A program made the position numbers and the translations under genes. This document shows, in pieces, positions 11,411 through 22,249 of a stretch of 64,000 nt of DNA (within the stretch, counting starts at the first letter, position 1; each line of letters starts with the position of its first letter). The notes below the pieces were generated by a model. It was not told the DNA's origin and searched no databases. It saw only the letters and a list, made by a program, of their open reading frames with translations. The DNA lies in contig JADNRX010000174.1 in the NCBI GenBank assembly GCA_015501595.1, positions 1 through 64,000 of the forward strand. The letters run 5' to 3'. The stretch comes from Hymenopellis radicata. Its lineage: Eukaryota > Basidiomycota > Agaricomycetes > Agaricales > Physalacriaceae.

Positions 11411-12070
11411 TTGATTAACTTATTACTTATTTACTATCTCACCACGGAATACGAGGAAGGAGGATCGAAACACAAACAGGAAACGACTTTCGCTCAGCAA
11501 GTGCGCTCGATGACCGCACCTCTACTTTCCTCCCCCTCGAAGTCTGTATGTATTACATTCTCCCCTCCACAACGCGTTCTAATATCCCGTTTGATTTTGT
11601 CATAGGAGCAACGAACAGTTGTCGTCGTTGATTGTACAATGCTAGTAACGGCGACTCTTGCAAGAAGCTGCGGGAATAGTACACGGACACCCGATGGCTG
11701 TTATTGGACGTCGAGGACCCGCGGATCCTTGTAAGCCTTCCTCTTTTGCCTAATCTTTTTCTGACGATCTGCAGTAAACGATATCTCGTTTGGGTTGTTT
11801 GGTATCGTATGCGCCAGACATAATCGCCTTGAAGACATTATTAACGCACGGTTGACTGAGGAGACATTACACCCGAGAGAGCGATACTAGACTGTGGAAT
11901 AGAGCATCTCGTCAAGTCATGAGCGTGCCCCCAGAGGTAAGCTCTATCTACGAACCATACTCCGATTCATCTAACGAAGCTGTATAGACTGTCAAACACC
12001 GCCATGTTAGAGTCGGATATTATGGACCTTGACCCGCTTGGGAGCATCAGGAGCGCAGAGGAAATCGTCT
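11411..12070 (+). other. Possible 5' remains of the motor-domain gene
   Basis: Short coding-like piece near 11775-11890 (NDISFGLFGIVCARHNRLED, IINARLTEETLHPRERY), then stops. Intron-like GT...AG segments recur every 100 bases. It could belong to the gene that continues at 12075, but no family motif was found. Confidence 0.25.
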
Positions 12071-12074
12071 GCAC

Positions 12075-12750
12075 TTGTCATCAGCAATAACAACCCATAC
12101 GAAAACATCATTCTCAGTGTCCTCCAAGTCCGTTTCCGCAGCGACTTACCCTATACGTATACGCGGGTCGTTGCCTCTAGTGGTCGTCAACCCATACTAC
12201 AAGGCGCTCGCCAACTTCTCTGCGAAGGAATACAAGGACACCAGCTTGCCAATGGTGGACACGCCCAAGCCGCTCCAGGCGCATCTCTACGAGCTCGCGG
12301 CGCGCATGTATTTGACGATGAGAAGGAGAAACGAGAATCAGGCCCTGCTTTCGAGGTACGTCGTCGCCGCGAATCCCGACCCGCCACTGACGTTGTTACA
12401 GAGGCATAACCGGCTCAGGCAACTTGTTGAGCATGCGACTCGTAGTGAACCAGATTCTCCGGCTCGCCAGCCACTCGTTCAAGAAGGTGGCGGTGTCAGC
12501 TTCGAACCCTTGGACGGATGTTCGTATCTGCTACTTTGTCGTTGGATCTAACTGATCTCTCTTTTTTCAAATTATCTGGAATGCTGCTTCTGAGGCAACG
12601 ACACTGAGCTAACAGCCCTCTAGGTCTTCGATGATCAGTGGGTAGGATAGACTGACGCGTCTCTAGCTCGTTCTCCGCGAAGATGGCGATCATTAACGAC
12701 CGCGGTCTTGGAGGTGCCATGGTACGTGTGCTGGTCTTCCATGTATTCAA
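12075..12750 (+). pseudogene. Chitin synthase myosin-like motor domain fragment
   Basis: Chitin synthases of the motor type carry a myosin-like head before the membrane catalytic domain and make cell-wall chitin. Here 12090-12357 reads LVVVNPYYKALANFSAKEY, then LQAHLYELAARMYLTMRRRN, close to the start of that head. An intron (GTACGTCG...GTTACAG, about 12357-12401) leads in phase to GITGSGNLLSMRLVVNQIL and RLASHSFKK. GITGSGK-T is the expected P-loop in this family, and the invariant Lys is Asn here. A later piece near 12680-12720 (FSAKMAIINDRGLGGAM) may be the residue of the ELHFNERGR segment. The rest of the head and the whole catalytic domain are absent, so this is a dead fragment. Domain assignment is good; the class (V or VII) is inference. 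Confidence 0.55.
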
Positions 12751-12779
12751 AGTGACTTACACTCTTACAGCTCTAGGCC

Positions 12780-13085
12780 GTCGATCTTGACACGTCGGAC
12801 GCGGCGCTCACGCAAAAGTTACTTTCATACTACAAGGCTTTCCCTGCGGTTCGCATCCAAACTCGCTACCACTTCACCAACGCTCATGTTCTCTTGTTGA
12901 TAGGACGATAAATGGCCAAGCGATACAGACGCTACCATCAACTGTCCTTTTACATCAAACAAGCCGACCAACACGACACGCCACTGCAATTCAGACTCGA
13001 CATGGGTCCCGTTTCGAACATCGACTGCTCTTCCTTCATGCAGCAGTCACTGGCAGTGGCAGCGCAACAGTGCATCGGTTAAACC
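12780..13085 (+). pseudogene. Coding-like fragment, family unknown
   Basis: Two pieces read VDLDTSDAALTQKLLSYYKA FPAVRIQ-like (12785-12860) and RYRRYHQLSFYIKQADQHD, then PLQFRLDMGPVSNIDCSSF (12917-13060), with a stop between. They look like conserved protein sequence and may be a neighbour of, or a continuation of, the motor-domain relic. Not identified. Confidence 0.3.
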
Positions 13086-13089
13086 TTTG

Positions 13090-13821
13090 TGTTCTCTTCC
13101 TACTACTTTTTACCGAAACTACTACATCAGTCCTAGTCTCTGTTTCCGTAACTACCTGTAAGAAAGTATATCCAACGCTCTTTTGGCTTCTCCAATCGTA
13201 TGACTCTGAGCTATGAAGTTGAGGCGAAACAGCCACAAGTGTAGTTCGCCGTAAACGGTTTGCCCCAATGGGTACGTTTCATGTGACCGGGAAGCCTTCC
13301 GGTTCTCCTTCCTAAGTTCCTTTCGACGACCACGGGCAAACCACGGGACGTTCTTCAGCGTTTCAATGCCAGGACGACTTCGTCCTTTTCTCTTCCATAT
13401 ACTGCCCGCACACGACTGCGGCGACTCCGTCTTTGACGTCGATCCGCTCGTACATGGGGCCATGGGATATCCTCTCTCACGAGAACGGCAAAAAAACAGA
13501 GAGGTTCAGCGTCGTAGCATGATGCGTGTTCTGCGCATCCTTGGCGATTGATGTCGGCGCTTTAATTTATTGCAATTGTGCCGATTAGACGTGACCTTCA
13601 AACGGGGTGCGACAAAGTGGCGACAAACGGGTCTGGCGGTGAGGTTCATCTATACAGTGATCCCACATGTCTCTGACACGAACTGAAAGGAAATATAGTC
13701 TAGCCTGCCTTGAGCATACTGGACACGCGCTTAAACTAGGCGTTGGTATGGACGGCGTAGGACCCCGAAGGAACGCGCTGGAACCGCTTAGCGGGTTTGG
13801 ATGTGCCCTTACTACTTGAGC
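13090..13821. other. No gene recognised
   Basis: Overlapping short frames on both strands around 13366-13550. The one reading YMGPWDILSHENGKKTERF near 13450-13510 looks protein-like but is isolated. Otherwise apparently non-coding. Confidence 0.3.
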
Positions 13822-13866
13822 GTTTCCTTCCTTCCCTCCTTTCCATAACCTCCTTCCTTCCTTTGG
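13822..13866 (+). promoter_or_regulatory. CT-rich tract before the small LysM gene
   Basis: A 45-base pyrimidine-rich stretch made of repeated CTTCCTTC words ends 17 bases before the LysM start codon. CT boxes just upstream of translation starts are common at highly expressed fungal genes. The regulatory role is inferred. Confidence 0.4.
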
Positions 13867-13882
13867 TCGTGCCCATAGCACG

Positions 13883-14216
13883 ATGGCGTTCAACTTCAAG
13901 TCTCTCGTTTTCACCTTCGTTTATGGTGCGCCAATCTCGTCTCTCCATTTCGCGTTCTGAAATATCTCCTTAGGCGCCTCCGCTGCGTGTACCGAGACGT
14001 ACACAGTAAGAATTTTTTCTATGGCATTCAACAACTCGCCCTAAGCACCATTATCAGGTTGTCAGTGGCGACGATTGCACCCTCATTCCCCAGAAGGCGT
14101 CGATCTCGACATACCAACTGACGTTCTTGAATTCTGGACTGAACTGTAATCGGTCAATCTCTATGCGTTCGCGATTCCACATAGGTACACCGCCAAGTTG
14201 GGATGACCTTTTGTAG
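13883..14216 (+). CDS. Small secreted single-LysM protein
   Basis: Four exons (13883-13925, 13974-14005, 14058-14145, 14185-14216) splice in consistent phase to 64 codons plus stop. The N-terminus MAFNFKSLVFTFVYGASA is a plausible secretion signal. The mature part reads CTETYTVVSGDDC, then SISTYQLTFLNSGLNC, the conserved start and middle of a fungal LysM module, which binds chitin oligomers and often shields hyphae or dampens host or competitor sensing. The usual end of a LysM module (a GQ-x-LC motif) is replaced by TPPSWDDLL and a stop. It may therefore be the severed first module of the larger LysM gene that resumes at 15753, with the region 14217-15720 inserted between them. Confidence 0.6.
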
Positions 14217-15752
14217 ACGTTTCGGGAAAGATGTTTGCGCCATCACTCCGGCAACGTTGTCAGATGTCCGATAAATGTTGTCAGATCTCAACTAATCGAT
14301 TCAATTAACATCAATTGAGTGTGAGGTTGTCGCAACGTTTCTCACAACATCTAGCTGACACTCCTTGCAATCACATCAGGAGCTTCTCTAATAGATCCTT
14401 CACTTTTGTCATATTGGGTGGTTCAGATGGATAAAAAATATGGCATCGTCATTGTGCTAAATAGAGGGTACATGTACTACAAATTATAATACTGCAATGC
14501 GGGACACACAGGGCGTCGCCGCCGTCGTTGCTGTCGAAAATCAGTATCGTGATCGTGAACGTCGCAATCCTTTCCTCATCAGTGTCACTGTTCCCCGTCA
14601 ATGCCGCGATGCTCGTCAATGTCGCGGTGCAGCCGGTGCTCGTCGCGGTCCTCATCACGGTCGCAGCCCTCGTCAATGTCGCGGTGGTCGTCACGGTCGC
14701 GGTGGTCGCGGTTTATCGTGATGCCGCCATCCTCCTCCATGTCGCTATCCTCGTCCTCGTCCTCACCCTCGTTGGTTGCCGTCCTCGCCCATGTTCTAAC
14801 ATCGTCCATGTTCTCCTCCTCCTCAACGTTGTCGTTATCATTGTGGTCCTCGCCAATAAGTCCCATTTGCTTGTGGTCCCAGGTCCGGTGTGCAGTCACA
14901 GTCCTCGTCCAGTGTTCACAATCGCGGTTCTCGTCCACAATCGCGGTTCTCGTCCACAATCGCGGTCCTCGTCCACAATAGCGGTCCTCGTCCACAATAG
15001 CGGTCCTCGTCCACAATAGCGGTCCTCGTCCACAATCGCGGTCCTCGTCCCACAGTCCCGGTCCTCGTCGACAGTCGCAGTCCTCGTCTTGGTTGGGTTC
15101 TCATCGAGTCGTTACGCTCGTCCTGTGCTTGTTGTTCCGCGTGCAGTCGTCGTCCCTCGTGAATAAGAGCCGTTGTCAAGGCCTACGAGTCGTCCTGACA
15201 TGTGGCTCTTCTAATGCATTGCGGGCGACCAATCGACAGGACTTGTGGGTGGGCCAGTGGAAGTTGGACAGCTGATGCAGGTGGAAGGGAAGCAAGAAAG
15301 GATATTTGCCCAATTAGGCCTTTTGGTTCGGTTTGATTGATGCGGAGTTTGAAATGGCCTTAGCAATTTCTCATATATACCTCGGCTCACGGAATTCATG
15401 CTCGTGATACCATCGCTGGGCAATGTGGCCAAACTAAACGTGGATGAGGTAGCATTAGGGAGAATCAGTTTGGAATAAATACAATATTACAATGCAAAAT
15501 AACCCAAATAGGCACAACCATTTATGAGGTTACCTACCGCATATTTCCCAATCGTTCACCAGACATTTTGAAAACGTTGACTTGGAACATTGGGCGGCAA
15601 CATTGCCGCAACATCCGGCCCACTGCTTCCGTGCGATCAACTTTGATCTCAATCAACTTCAGCGATCAATCTCACGGCAACGTCAGGACGGTTTGGTGGT
15701 GTATGTATGGTGACTTCTATCAATATTATCAATCTTGACGTGAATTCTATAG
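14217..15752. other. Insert between the two LysM blocks
   Basis: Non-coding 1.5 kb containing a minisatellite (14540-15090). Near both ends lie similar words: CGGCAACGTTGTCAG at about 14251 and CGGCAACGTCAGG at about 15676, plus repeated CAACATC/CAACGTT words. The flanking LysM halves suggest it landed in an existing gene. No transposase and no clear terminal repeats. Confidence 0.4.
14540..15090. repeat. 19-base minisatellite
   Basis: A core at about 14924-15085 holds eight to nine copies of a 19-base unit, CGCGGTTCTCGTCCACAAT with AGCGGTCC and CGCGGTCC variants. Upstream to 14540 the array is older and diverged (GTCGCGGT, TCGTCAC, CCTCGTC words). Because the unit is not a multiple of three, all six frames show long false reading frames here. 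Confidence 0.8.
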
Positions 15753-17757
15753 CCCGTCTATCAAGTTCAGAGTGGCGATGGGTTAGTCGTATTTCGTCTG
15801 GGATACCACATCGTTAACCTTCGTCTTAGATGCTGGGATATCGCCAACTCGCACGGCATCACGTCCGACCAACTTGTTGCTAATAATCTGACTGCAATAT
15901 CCAGCCTGGTGAAATGCTTTGTGTTGCCGCCCCGACGGCGACCACGACCACGAGTAGGTGTCCTTCCATCGGCCTGTTACGCATCTGTCATTTACAGCTT
16001 CCAGCGGCGAGACACCGACGTGTACGTGCATACTCTTCCTAGTCAGCGGTTTAACCGACATCAATATCCAGCTACATCTTGCACGGCCACTTACTCAGTT
16101 CAGTCAGGAGACAAGTGCGCGTGTAATTCCACTTGTGTCTCGAGTGTACTGACTGGTTGCCAGTTGCGACTTGATTGCTAGCAAAAACAGTATCTCCAAC
16201 TACCAACTCACGACTCTCAACCCGTCGTAAGTTTTATGAGACTACCACCTTTCCACGCTGATAATCTATCGTCTGGTAGAATGGACTGTAGCCTTCTGTA
16301 AATCGGCCAGTCTCTCTGTATAAAGTCTCCTCTTTACGAGTGCCAGGTACAATCCCTCGTAACTCGTTCAACCTCCCGGACCTCATCTCTTCATAGCCTG
16401 TGTACGTCGTTTCTAGTGGCGATGGATGCTCCGCTATTGCCGACTCGCACGGCATATCACTCGACCAGCTGTATACCGAGAATCCGAATCTCCAGAACGC
16501 CTGTAACATCTACATTGGGCAAACCTTATGTATTGCTGGTTCTGGCACCCCGACTACCACTACCACTACCGCCGCGCCGACTCGTACGACATCCTTCCAT
16601 TCATTCGTTGCCCGTATGTCTTATTAATACGTTCGTTCAGCGACTTCCACGGAATGTACCCGGAAGACCACCGTCATGCATGGAGAGAATTGCGATACCA
16701 TCTGCGAACGTGCGGGTGTGTCTCGTCATTGGCTTGGACAGGTTAGATTGCGCAATGCCATTGATGGGGTACTGCCTGACTTTTCTTCAGCTTAACCCCA
16801 GCATCAATTCGCAGTGCACAAACATCGTCAGCGGACAGGCCCTCTGTGTCGACAGCGCCATCAACACCTGCGGATCCGTTTATTCCATCAAAGGTACCGA
16901 GGGCAGCTGTACGGGAATCGCAACGTCGCTGGGCATGGAGGTATCCGACCTCATGGCACTGAACCCAAACATTGATTCGGGGTGCACCAATATATATGTC
17001 GGCGTAAGTTAAATGGTTCTCCGGATAATGCTAGTGTTGATGGTTGTTCGTTACAGGAAGTGATATGCACAGCCAACAAGGCGACGGGAACCCCCAGCAG
17101 CGAGTGCACCCGGCACTATACAGTAAGCGGTTTTGCGGATCATCAGAGATCGACTCAAACCTCTGATAGTTGAGTTCGGGCGATACGTGCACAGGTAGAT
17201 TCCTCCTTTAGTCACGCGGACGGTTCTAACTATGTTTATCACAGTAACCGCGGCGAAAAACTCGTTAACGAACACGCAGCTCCTCCAGCTTAACCCAGGC
17301 TTGTCATGTAGTTCTATGATCCCCGACACTGGGTTATGTACCTTCACGCCGGCGACCAGCATATTCCCGACGCTTGTACAGACCAATTTCAACGACGACT
17401 GCTGTATGTGTATCCTACATTGCTGTGTCGATTTCTACCTCCAATAACGGCAGTCTCACTCGCTCACAATGTCAGAATGTCGCTCGAGGAATGGCAGTCC
17501 ATAAATCAAAGCCTGGATTGCAATCCGTAAGCTACTTGTCTTCACCACGGTTTCGTGACTGAACATACATATACAGCTTACAATTGAACTACATCGTATG
17601 CTCAGCGCACGGCAACGCGACCTTGCCCGAAGAACCATCGGGCGAGAACCCGACATATAACCCATTGTGTGGCGCATATGATAAATCACAATATTGTTGT
17701 ACGCAGTACAGCGTTTCAGCAGACCTCTTCTCGTCATACCGTTGTCTTCGCGAGAAT
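15753..17757 (+). pseudogene. Seven-module LysM protein gene, recently broken
   Basis: Secreted chitin-binding type protein with tandem LysM modules separated by Thr-rich linkers. Modules: 1, 15753-15935 (VYQVQSGDGC, DIANSHGITSDQL); 2, 16070-16320 (CTATYSVQSGDKC, SISNYQLTTLNP); 3, 16397-16545 (YVVSSGDGCSAIADSHG); 4, 16641-16862 (CTRKTTVMHGENC); 5, 16866-17075 (CGSVYSIKGTEGSC); 6, 17107-17345 (YTLSSGDTC, LLQLNPGLSC); 7, 17400-17640 (LEEWQSINQSLDCNP). Exons 16397-16583, 16641-16741, 16791-17003, 17057-17122, 17170-17194, 17245-17403, 17454-17526 and 17577-17757 keep phase throughout. Two lesions are visible: a one-base loss near 15888 (NN-x-DC should read NNPDC) and a TAA at 16299-16301 where LLQIGQSLCI is expected, a single CAA-to-TAA change. 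The start codon and signal peptide are missing here. Confidence 0.7.
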
Positions 17758-18560
17758 GTAAGCCTTTCGGCTCTTTCTGAACAATCGGTTTCTGACATAA
17801 ATACTATCCTAGGGTTGCCAGGTCAACTTGTCTCTGTTGAGCATAGCATCATTACCTACATTTGTCTAGGAAAACTGTCGCGGAGACTGGGGTCACAGTC
17901 CCCACAGGCTCCGCCACTCCGACATTTACACTCATGCGTACCCTACACCGACAGCAATGCCCAGCGAATACGACAACTGCACGGATTCTCCGTGCCGCAC
18001 GGTCTTTGTACGTGTTCTCAAATGGCATGGCCGGCTCTCGGGTGCTAACGTCTTATACAGGGAACTTGCTTCACAGGCCTGTCCTCTTGGTATTGCCGTA
18101 CGTGTGGCGCATTTTGATCGCTCAGCGTCTTTCTCATGGTCATACAGAAGCGGAGAACGATGTACGAAGAACTGCGATAAAGGCCTTCCTTCAGGATGGG
18201 TAGAGGTACCAGTGGTTAACTACACGTTCTCAGATGGAGTAAGGCACTTCCTTCAGAAAGTGAACTTCGGCGACTGAATGTCTTTGGCTAGGACTACAGC
18301 TCATATGGTGGAAACCCGTGCCAGGTCTGCAACGCTACCACAGCTCTCCTCGAGTACGCGTTCATCTCAGCTGTGTCCCATCCGGGGAAGACTCCTCGCC
18401 CTCTTCGTCGGTTCTGGGAGACGGGTGGGGGTCCTGTCTTCCCGGCGGTGCGCGCAAGTTGTATCCCTGGAGAGACGTCGTCAGCTGAAGCGCGTCGCGA
18501 GGGTATAAATAGAAACTTACTTGGGGGTGCATAGTGCACGTCTAGGTGCATCGCTCACAT
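17758..18560 (+). pseudogene. Degraded 3' part of the LysM gene or a neighbour
   Basis: The splice chain fails after 17757. Coding-like pieces remain: YICLGKTVAETGVTVPTGSA near 17855-17915 (a LysM end plus linker), PTPTAMPSEYDNC near 17945-17985, and NPCQVCNATTALLEYAFISA with RRFWETGGGPVFPAVRAS near 18312-18455. The last looks like a conserved cysteine-containing domain I do not recognise. Order and strand fit a C-terminal domain of the LysM protein. Confidence 0.35.
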
Positions 18561-20910
18561 CGACTACTGTGAAACGAAATGGTGAGAACAAGGCAAACAC
18601 TTGTCAATGCTTACTTACACTATTCGGCGGCATTGATCCCGCGAAGAACGTGTTGAAGGAGCACGGCATACGCGAGGGCTCAAGAGTTCCGTAGCGCGAC
18701 TCGCTGCACAGACAATTCACTTGCGAAAATTTAAGATGAGAGATTCCACTTACCAGTCAAGTTCATCCAGATCCTTTGGGCAGAAATCCTTCTGTCACGG
18801 AGACAGCTAGCCGAGTCGTGGGTCATAGCTGTGAGAAACGTGAGTTCGGACAAGGTTGATGGACATCGGCGACACCTACCATCTCGTCACGAAAAAACAA
18901 GGGTTTAGCCGGCACGAAGCGAAACTGTCAATCACCGGCACGAAGCCAAATGAATGGTCCCATTCGAGGTGTCGGTATTGACTGCTGAACGTATGAAGAA
19001 CACGCATGTAAATAAAAAGGTAACACTTACAAGACTGATGAGCATCCCCGAGACAACGGTTCCTTGTGTTAAATCATCATCGCGTCTTGAACGGTTGGGT
19101 ATTCGAGAGCGTTGACTTACCAGTCCGTAGCGTCGCCGATAATGTCTGCAACAAGCAGTTAACAAGGCTTTACGGTCAACGTAAACAACGTACCGGCATG
19201 CAACATGAGGCTTTGGAGACATATGAGTGTACTGTCACCACGTAGCCCATTCCGTCATGTACAAGCACAAAGTCAAGCGAATACTTCTGCAGCGAATGCC
19301 AGTCTCCCGAGGGCAGCGGTGATATAATCGCCGTGTTGATATTGCGAGGCGCCGTGAACGCTTCGTGGAAGGTTCGGCTTGAAAAGGAGAGGCAAATTGT
19401 TAGTCAATGGGGGTAACACTTGGACCATCCAACTTACCTCGAATACCGAATCCAGCACACAGTTTCTTGGCGCAAGCTTCGCGCTTGTCGTCGTAAGTCT
19501 AAGTGATCCAAAGGTCGGGAATATTGAAGGCTACAGGGCACACAAGCACTCAGTCAACGAACAAGGCATCGGGACCATAAAGCGCACCTTTTTTAATCCA
19601 GCTCTCAAAGTTGTGGTCCTCTCCGTCATTGTGGTTCTCCCAATTTGTTTCTGGGGTCAAAGCTGGGCGTCGGTGCCCAAGACGACGGCACTATGGATAG
19701 GATTTAAGTCAAGAGCGGGGCAGAATGGATGAAGGTGGGCGTACCAAGTATTCGAGGACGCCCACGAACTCCTGGATCCAGCGCGGGAGCAAAACGGCGG
19801 GTCGTGGATGGTTAACAGCATCAAATCCAGAGAGGCGAAAAGAAATGTCCGACATGGGCGTGATACGGTGAAGAACCAGTCGATTCTGATGCACGTTGAG
19901 CGAACGAAACGTGGAGAAAGGCATGGACACCATACGGAGAAACCAGTCCATCTGCTGCAACGACAGCGCCTTCGAGTCCGCCTCATTTGTCGTCATTGTC
20001 AAAGTGCCAGAAGGACAAGAAAGTCTGCGGAAAAAACTGTTCAGCAAACTTGTCGACCACGGCGGAAGTAGCCCACATACCAGGGCGTTGAACGCTTGAA
20101 ATCTATTGACAAGGTAAGTGGATGCCATTGATGAGCGTAGCCCTCAACGCCGTGGCCAATGACTATGGCTCTAGGGGTCGACCATCGAGAAGCCCATCCA
20201 CTGGTCGTAAGAGTTTGTGTCTGCTGTAGTCAGGGCCAACAACGTTGAAGTTGAGAGTCGGGGCGACGAGAGCCTGCAAATAGTGCTGTCAGAAACCTCC
20301 CCGACGAACGTAAAGGAGAAACGACTTACCACCGCAATAAGAGACGACGGCGAAGGCGGGCATCTGCGAGCAGGAAAGAGTCAACAAAGTGGGATGATGG
20401 TGGGAGGAAGGAAGCTAACCCGTGATGATCCCAGTGAAGTCGCCATTGGACGATGACGACGAGCTCAAGTGGCCGCCCGCGAGCTGAGTACACCGCCTAG
20501 AAGGCACCGATGATGACCAGGACGGCGAGGGAATACCAAACTTTATCCAGTCGCTCGTGATGAAGCCCTCGCCGGCCTCGTGGGCGGAGAAGCGTGTTCA
20601 AAAAAGAAGGGTATTGGAAGGAGATGGCTCGTAGCCTGGAATGAGAGTGAGGTCCTACGAATGGACGCCGATTCCAATGTGGCAATGACGCGTACGCGGG
20701 AGCCTCAAATGGTACTGGAGCATAAAATGAGAAATAAGATTATCGTCAATGCGGGGGGACGACGTACCAAATGGGAGGGCCTGCTGACGCTCCCCAGATT
20801 TCCCGCAGGCAAACACGAGAGTGGCGAAACTTCCGCGACCCGACGAGCCAGAACGAAGAAAGCATCAGGTCTATCTGCACGTCGCGATGGTGGAGAAGGG
20901 GTTGACAAAG
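18560..20910 (-). CDS. Multi-exon gene of unknown family
   Basis: The minus strand carries many regular donor/acceptor pairs: introns near 18841-18888, 18703-18755, 20282-20330 and 20368-20420, each about 50 bases. Between them are short protein-like exons: FITSDWIKFGIPS (20575-20530), GALVAPTLNFNVVGPDYSRH (20281-20220), TSAVVDKFAEQFFPQTFLSF (20075-20010), and ESRYGTLEPSRMPCSFNTFF (18715-18640). Some pieces are hydrophobic and Gly-rich as in transporters, but no family motif is secure and several frames contain stops, for example near 20500 and 19650. The exon pattern suggests one gene of about 2.3 kb, possibly decaying. I do not assign a function. Confidence 0.3.
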
Positions 20911-21452
20911 AATTAGCGCACTACGGCAATTGTATCCCGCCCCAGCCGCATGCTATCCCGCTCCAGTATGCCGGACATCATAACTTGCAGTGCAGAAAGC
21001 TGGTGCCTACAAAATTGTGAGAAACGCCAGTTCGATTATCAGAGACGCACCACACGGAAAGTTAGCCCGATCCGAGCACCTAAGCCCGCCCCACCGCTAA
21101 CCATCCCGACTCCAAAGACCCAGGCGACCATTGCGCCACGCCCATGTAATCAGACGCATCGAAATGCGATCAGAAAGAGATACAAGCGTACTCGCAGAGC
21201 AAAGAATCGGGCACAGTCAAGGCGTTCACCGCTCGCCGCTCGATGTGCTCGTAGCGCAGTGATGGCAGTCGAGGCATGATGTCATCATGATTTGCTCAAT
21301 TGAAACTCCGAAACTCAAACATGAACCCTACGCCCATGCCTCATCTTGAGAGGCGTGTACCGCACCTCTATCCCAAACGACGATCTTCCCGCTCGCGACG
21401 ACGGTCTCCGTTAGCCTCTCTATCCCTGAATTCCCTCAACAAAACTGGAAAC
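20911..21452 (+). other. No clear gene; basic low-complexity frame
   Basis: A plus-strand frame at 20950-21279 is rich in Arg, Pro and Lys (RKRYKRTRRAKNRAQSRRSP) and may be spurious. No splice pattern. Confidence 0.25.
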
Positions 21453-22249
21453 ATGTCGAATTCCGAGAACTCGTCGCCCGCTCGTGGACTTGGTGCCTCT
21501 GGGCGCGTTCCGCGCGGTAGGTGCTATGACCATTACTTTGACTGTCATCCAATTTCCCTCGGTTTAGACAGCCTTGCCGGCGTAAAACTTCGCGGCAGCC
21601 ACCTACCTACTGGGTCACCAGGCGATTCGAGGGTATCAATTTGTACGACGCTCATTATTTCATTAGGGAAACTACTGATAACTGTCCTTTAGATGGCTCG
21701 GCGGATGGCTCACATTCTGATGACGGGAGTTCAGCAGAATCACCCAGTCCAGTCTCGGGACGACACGATTGGCCGAGTGCGTCAGCCCAACAAGACGCCA
21801 TCGAAAATCTCCAAAAGGAGCTGCTATTAAAAAATGTGGAGATGGCCGAGGTCAAGCAGATGGCGGCAGAGAAGCTGGCCGAGGTCAAGGAGAAGGCGGC
21901 GGAGAAACTGGCTGAGGTCAAGGAGGAGACGGCGGCCCTGATGTTGCAGCTGGCCGATGTCAAGGAGAAGGCGGCGGAGAAACTGGCTGAGGTCAAGGAG
22001 GAGACGGCGGCCCTGAGGGAGCGGCTGGCCGATGTCAAGGAGAAGGCGGCGGAGAAACTGGCTGAGGTCAAGGAGGAGACGGCGGCCCTGAGGGAGCAGC
22101 TGGCCGAGCTCAAGGCGAAGGTGAAGTTGGCAAGTGAAATGGCAACACTGAAGGAGGAGTTGGCTGCGGAGAAGGCGAAGTCGGCGGCACTCAACGAGCG
22201 GCTGTACACGTCAACTCTGTCAACGAAGGACAAGGAGTTGCAGAAATGA
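21453..22249 (+). CDS. Coiled-coil protein with 25-residue repeats
   Basis: The secure part is 21693-22249: an acidic Ser-rich lead (DGSADGSHSDDGSSAESPS) and then about 130 residues of near-perfect coiled coil made of EKAAEKLAEVKEETAAL-type units, ending TLSTKDKELQK. Upstream, 21453-21516 and 21568-21632 look like exons (MSNSENSSPARGLGASG...) with good GTAGGT...TTTAG and GTATCA...TTTAG introns, but they join the coiled coil one base out of phase. Either the N-terminus is mis-spliced here or a one-base change has occurred. The 11-residue periodicity of DVKEKAAEKLA resembles LEA or apolipoprotein-like helices that lie on surfaces. No function can be assigned. Confidence 0.55.
21884..22108 (+). 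repeat. Three tandem 75-base coding repeats
   Basis: Copies begin at 21884, 21959 and 22034, each starting GTCAAGGAGAAGGCGGCGGA, and are nearly identical at the DNA level. They encode 25 residues split as 11 plus 14. High identity suggests recent expansion, and copy number may vary between strains. Confidence 0.85.

Noticed and set aside
14585..15179. Long minus-strand frames rich in RTAIVDEDR-type repeats
   Set aside because: They are translations of the 19-base minisatellite and are open in several frames at once; no independent sign of a gene.
18560..20910. Oligopeptide transporter or sugar carrier identity for the minus-strand gene
   Set aside because: A few exons look membrane-like, but no family motif could be matched with confidence.
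20580..21020. 146-residue plus-strand frame
   Set aside because: Lies antisense to exon-like minus-strand sequence with regular introns; composition is not protein-like.
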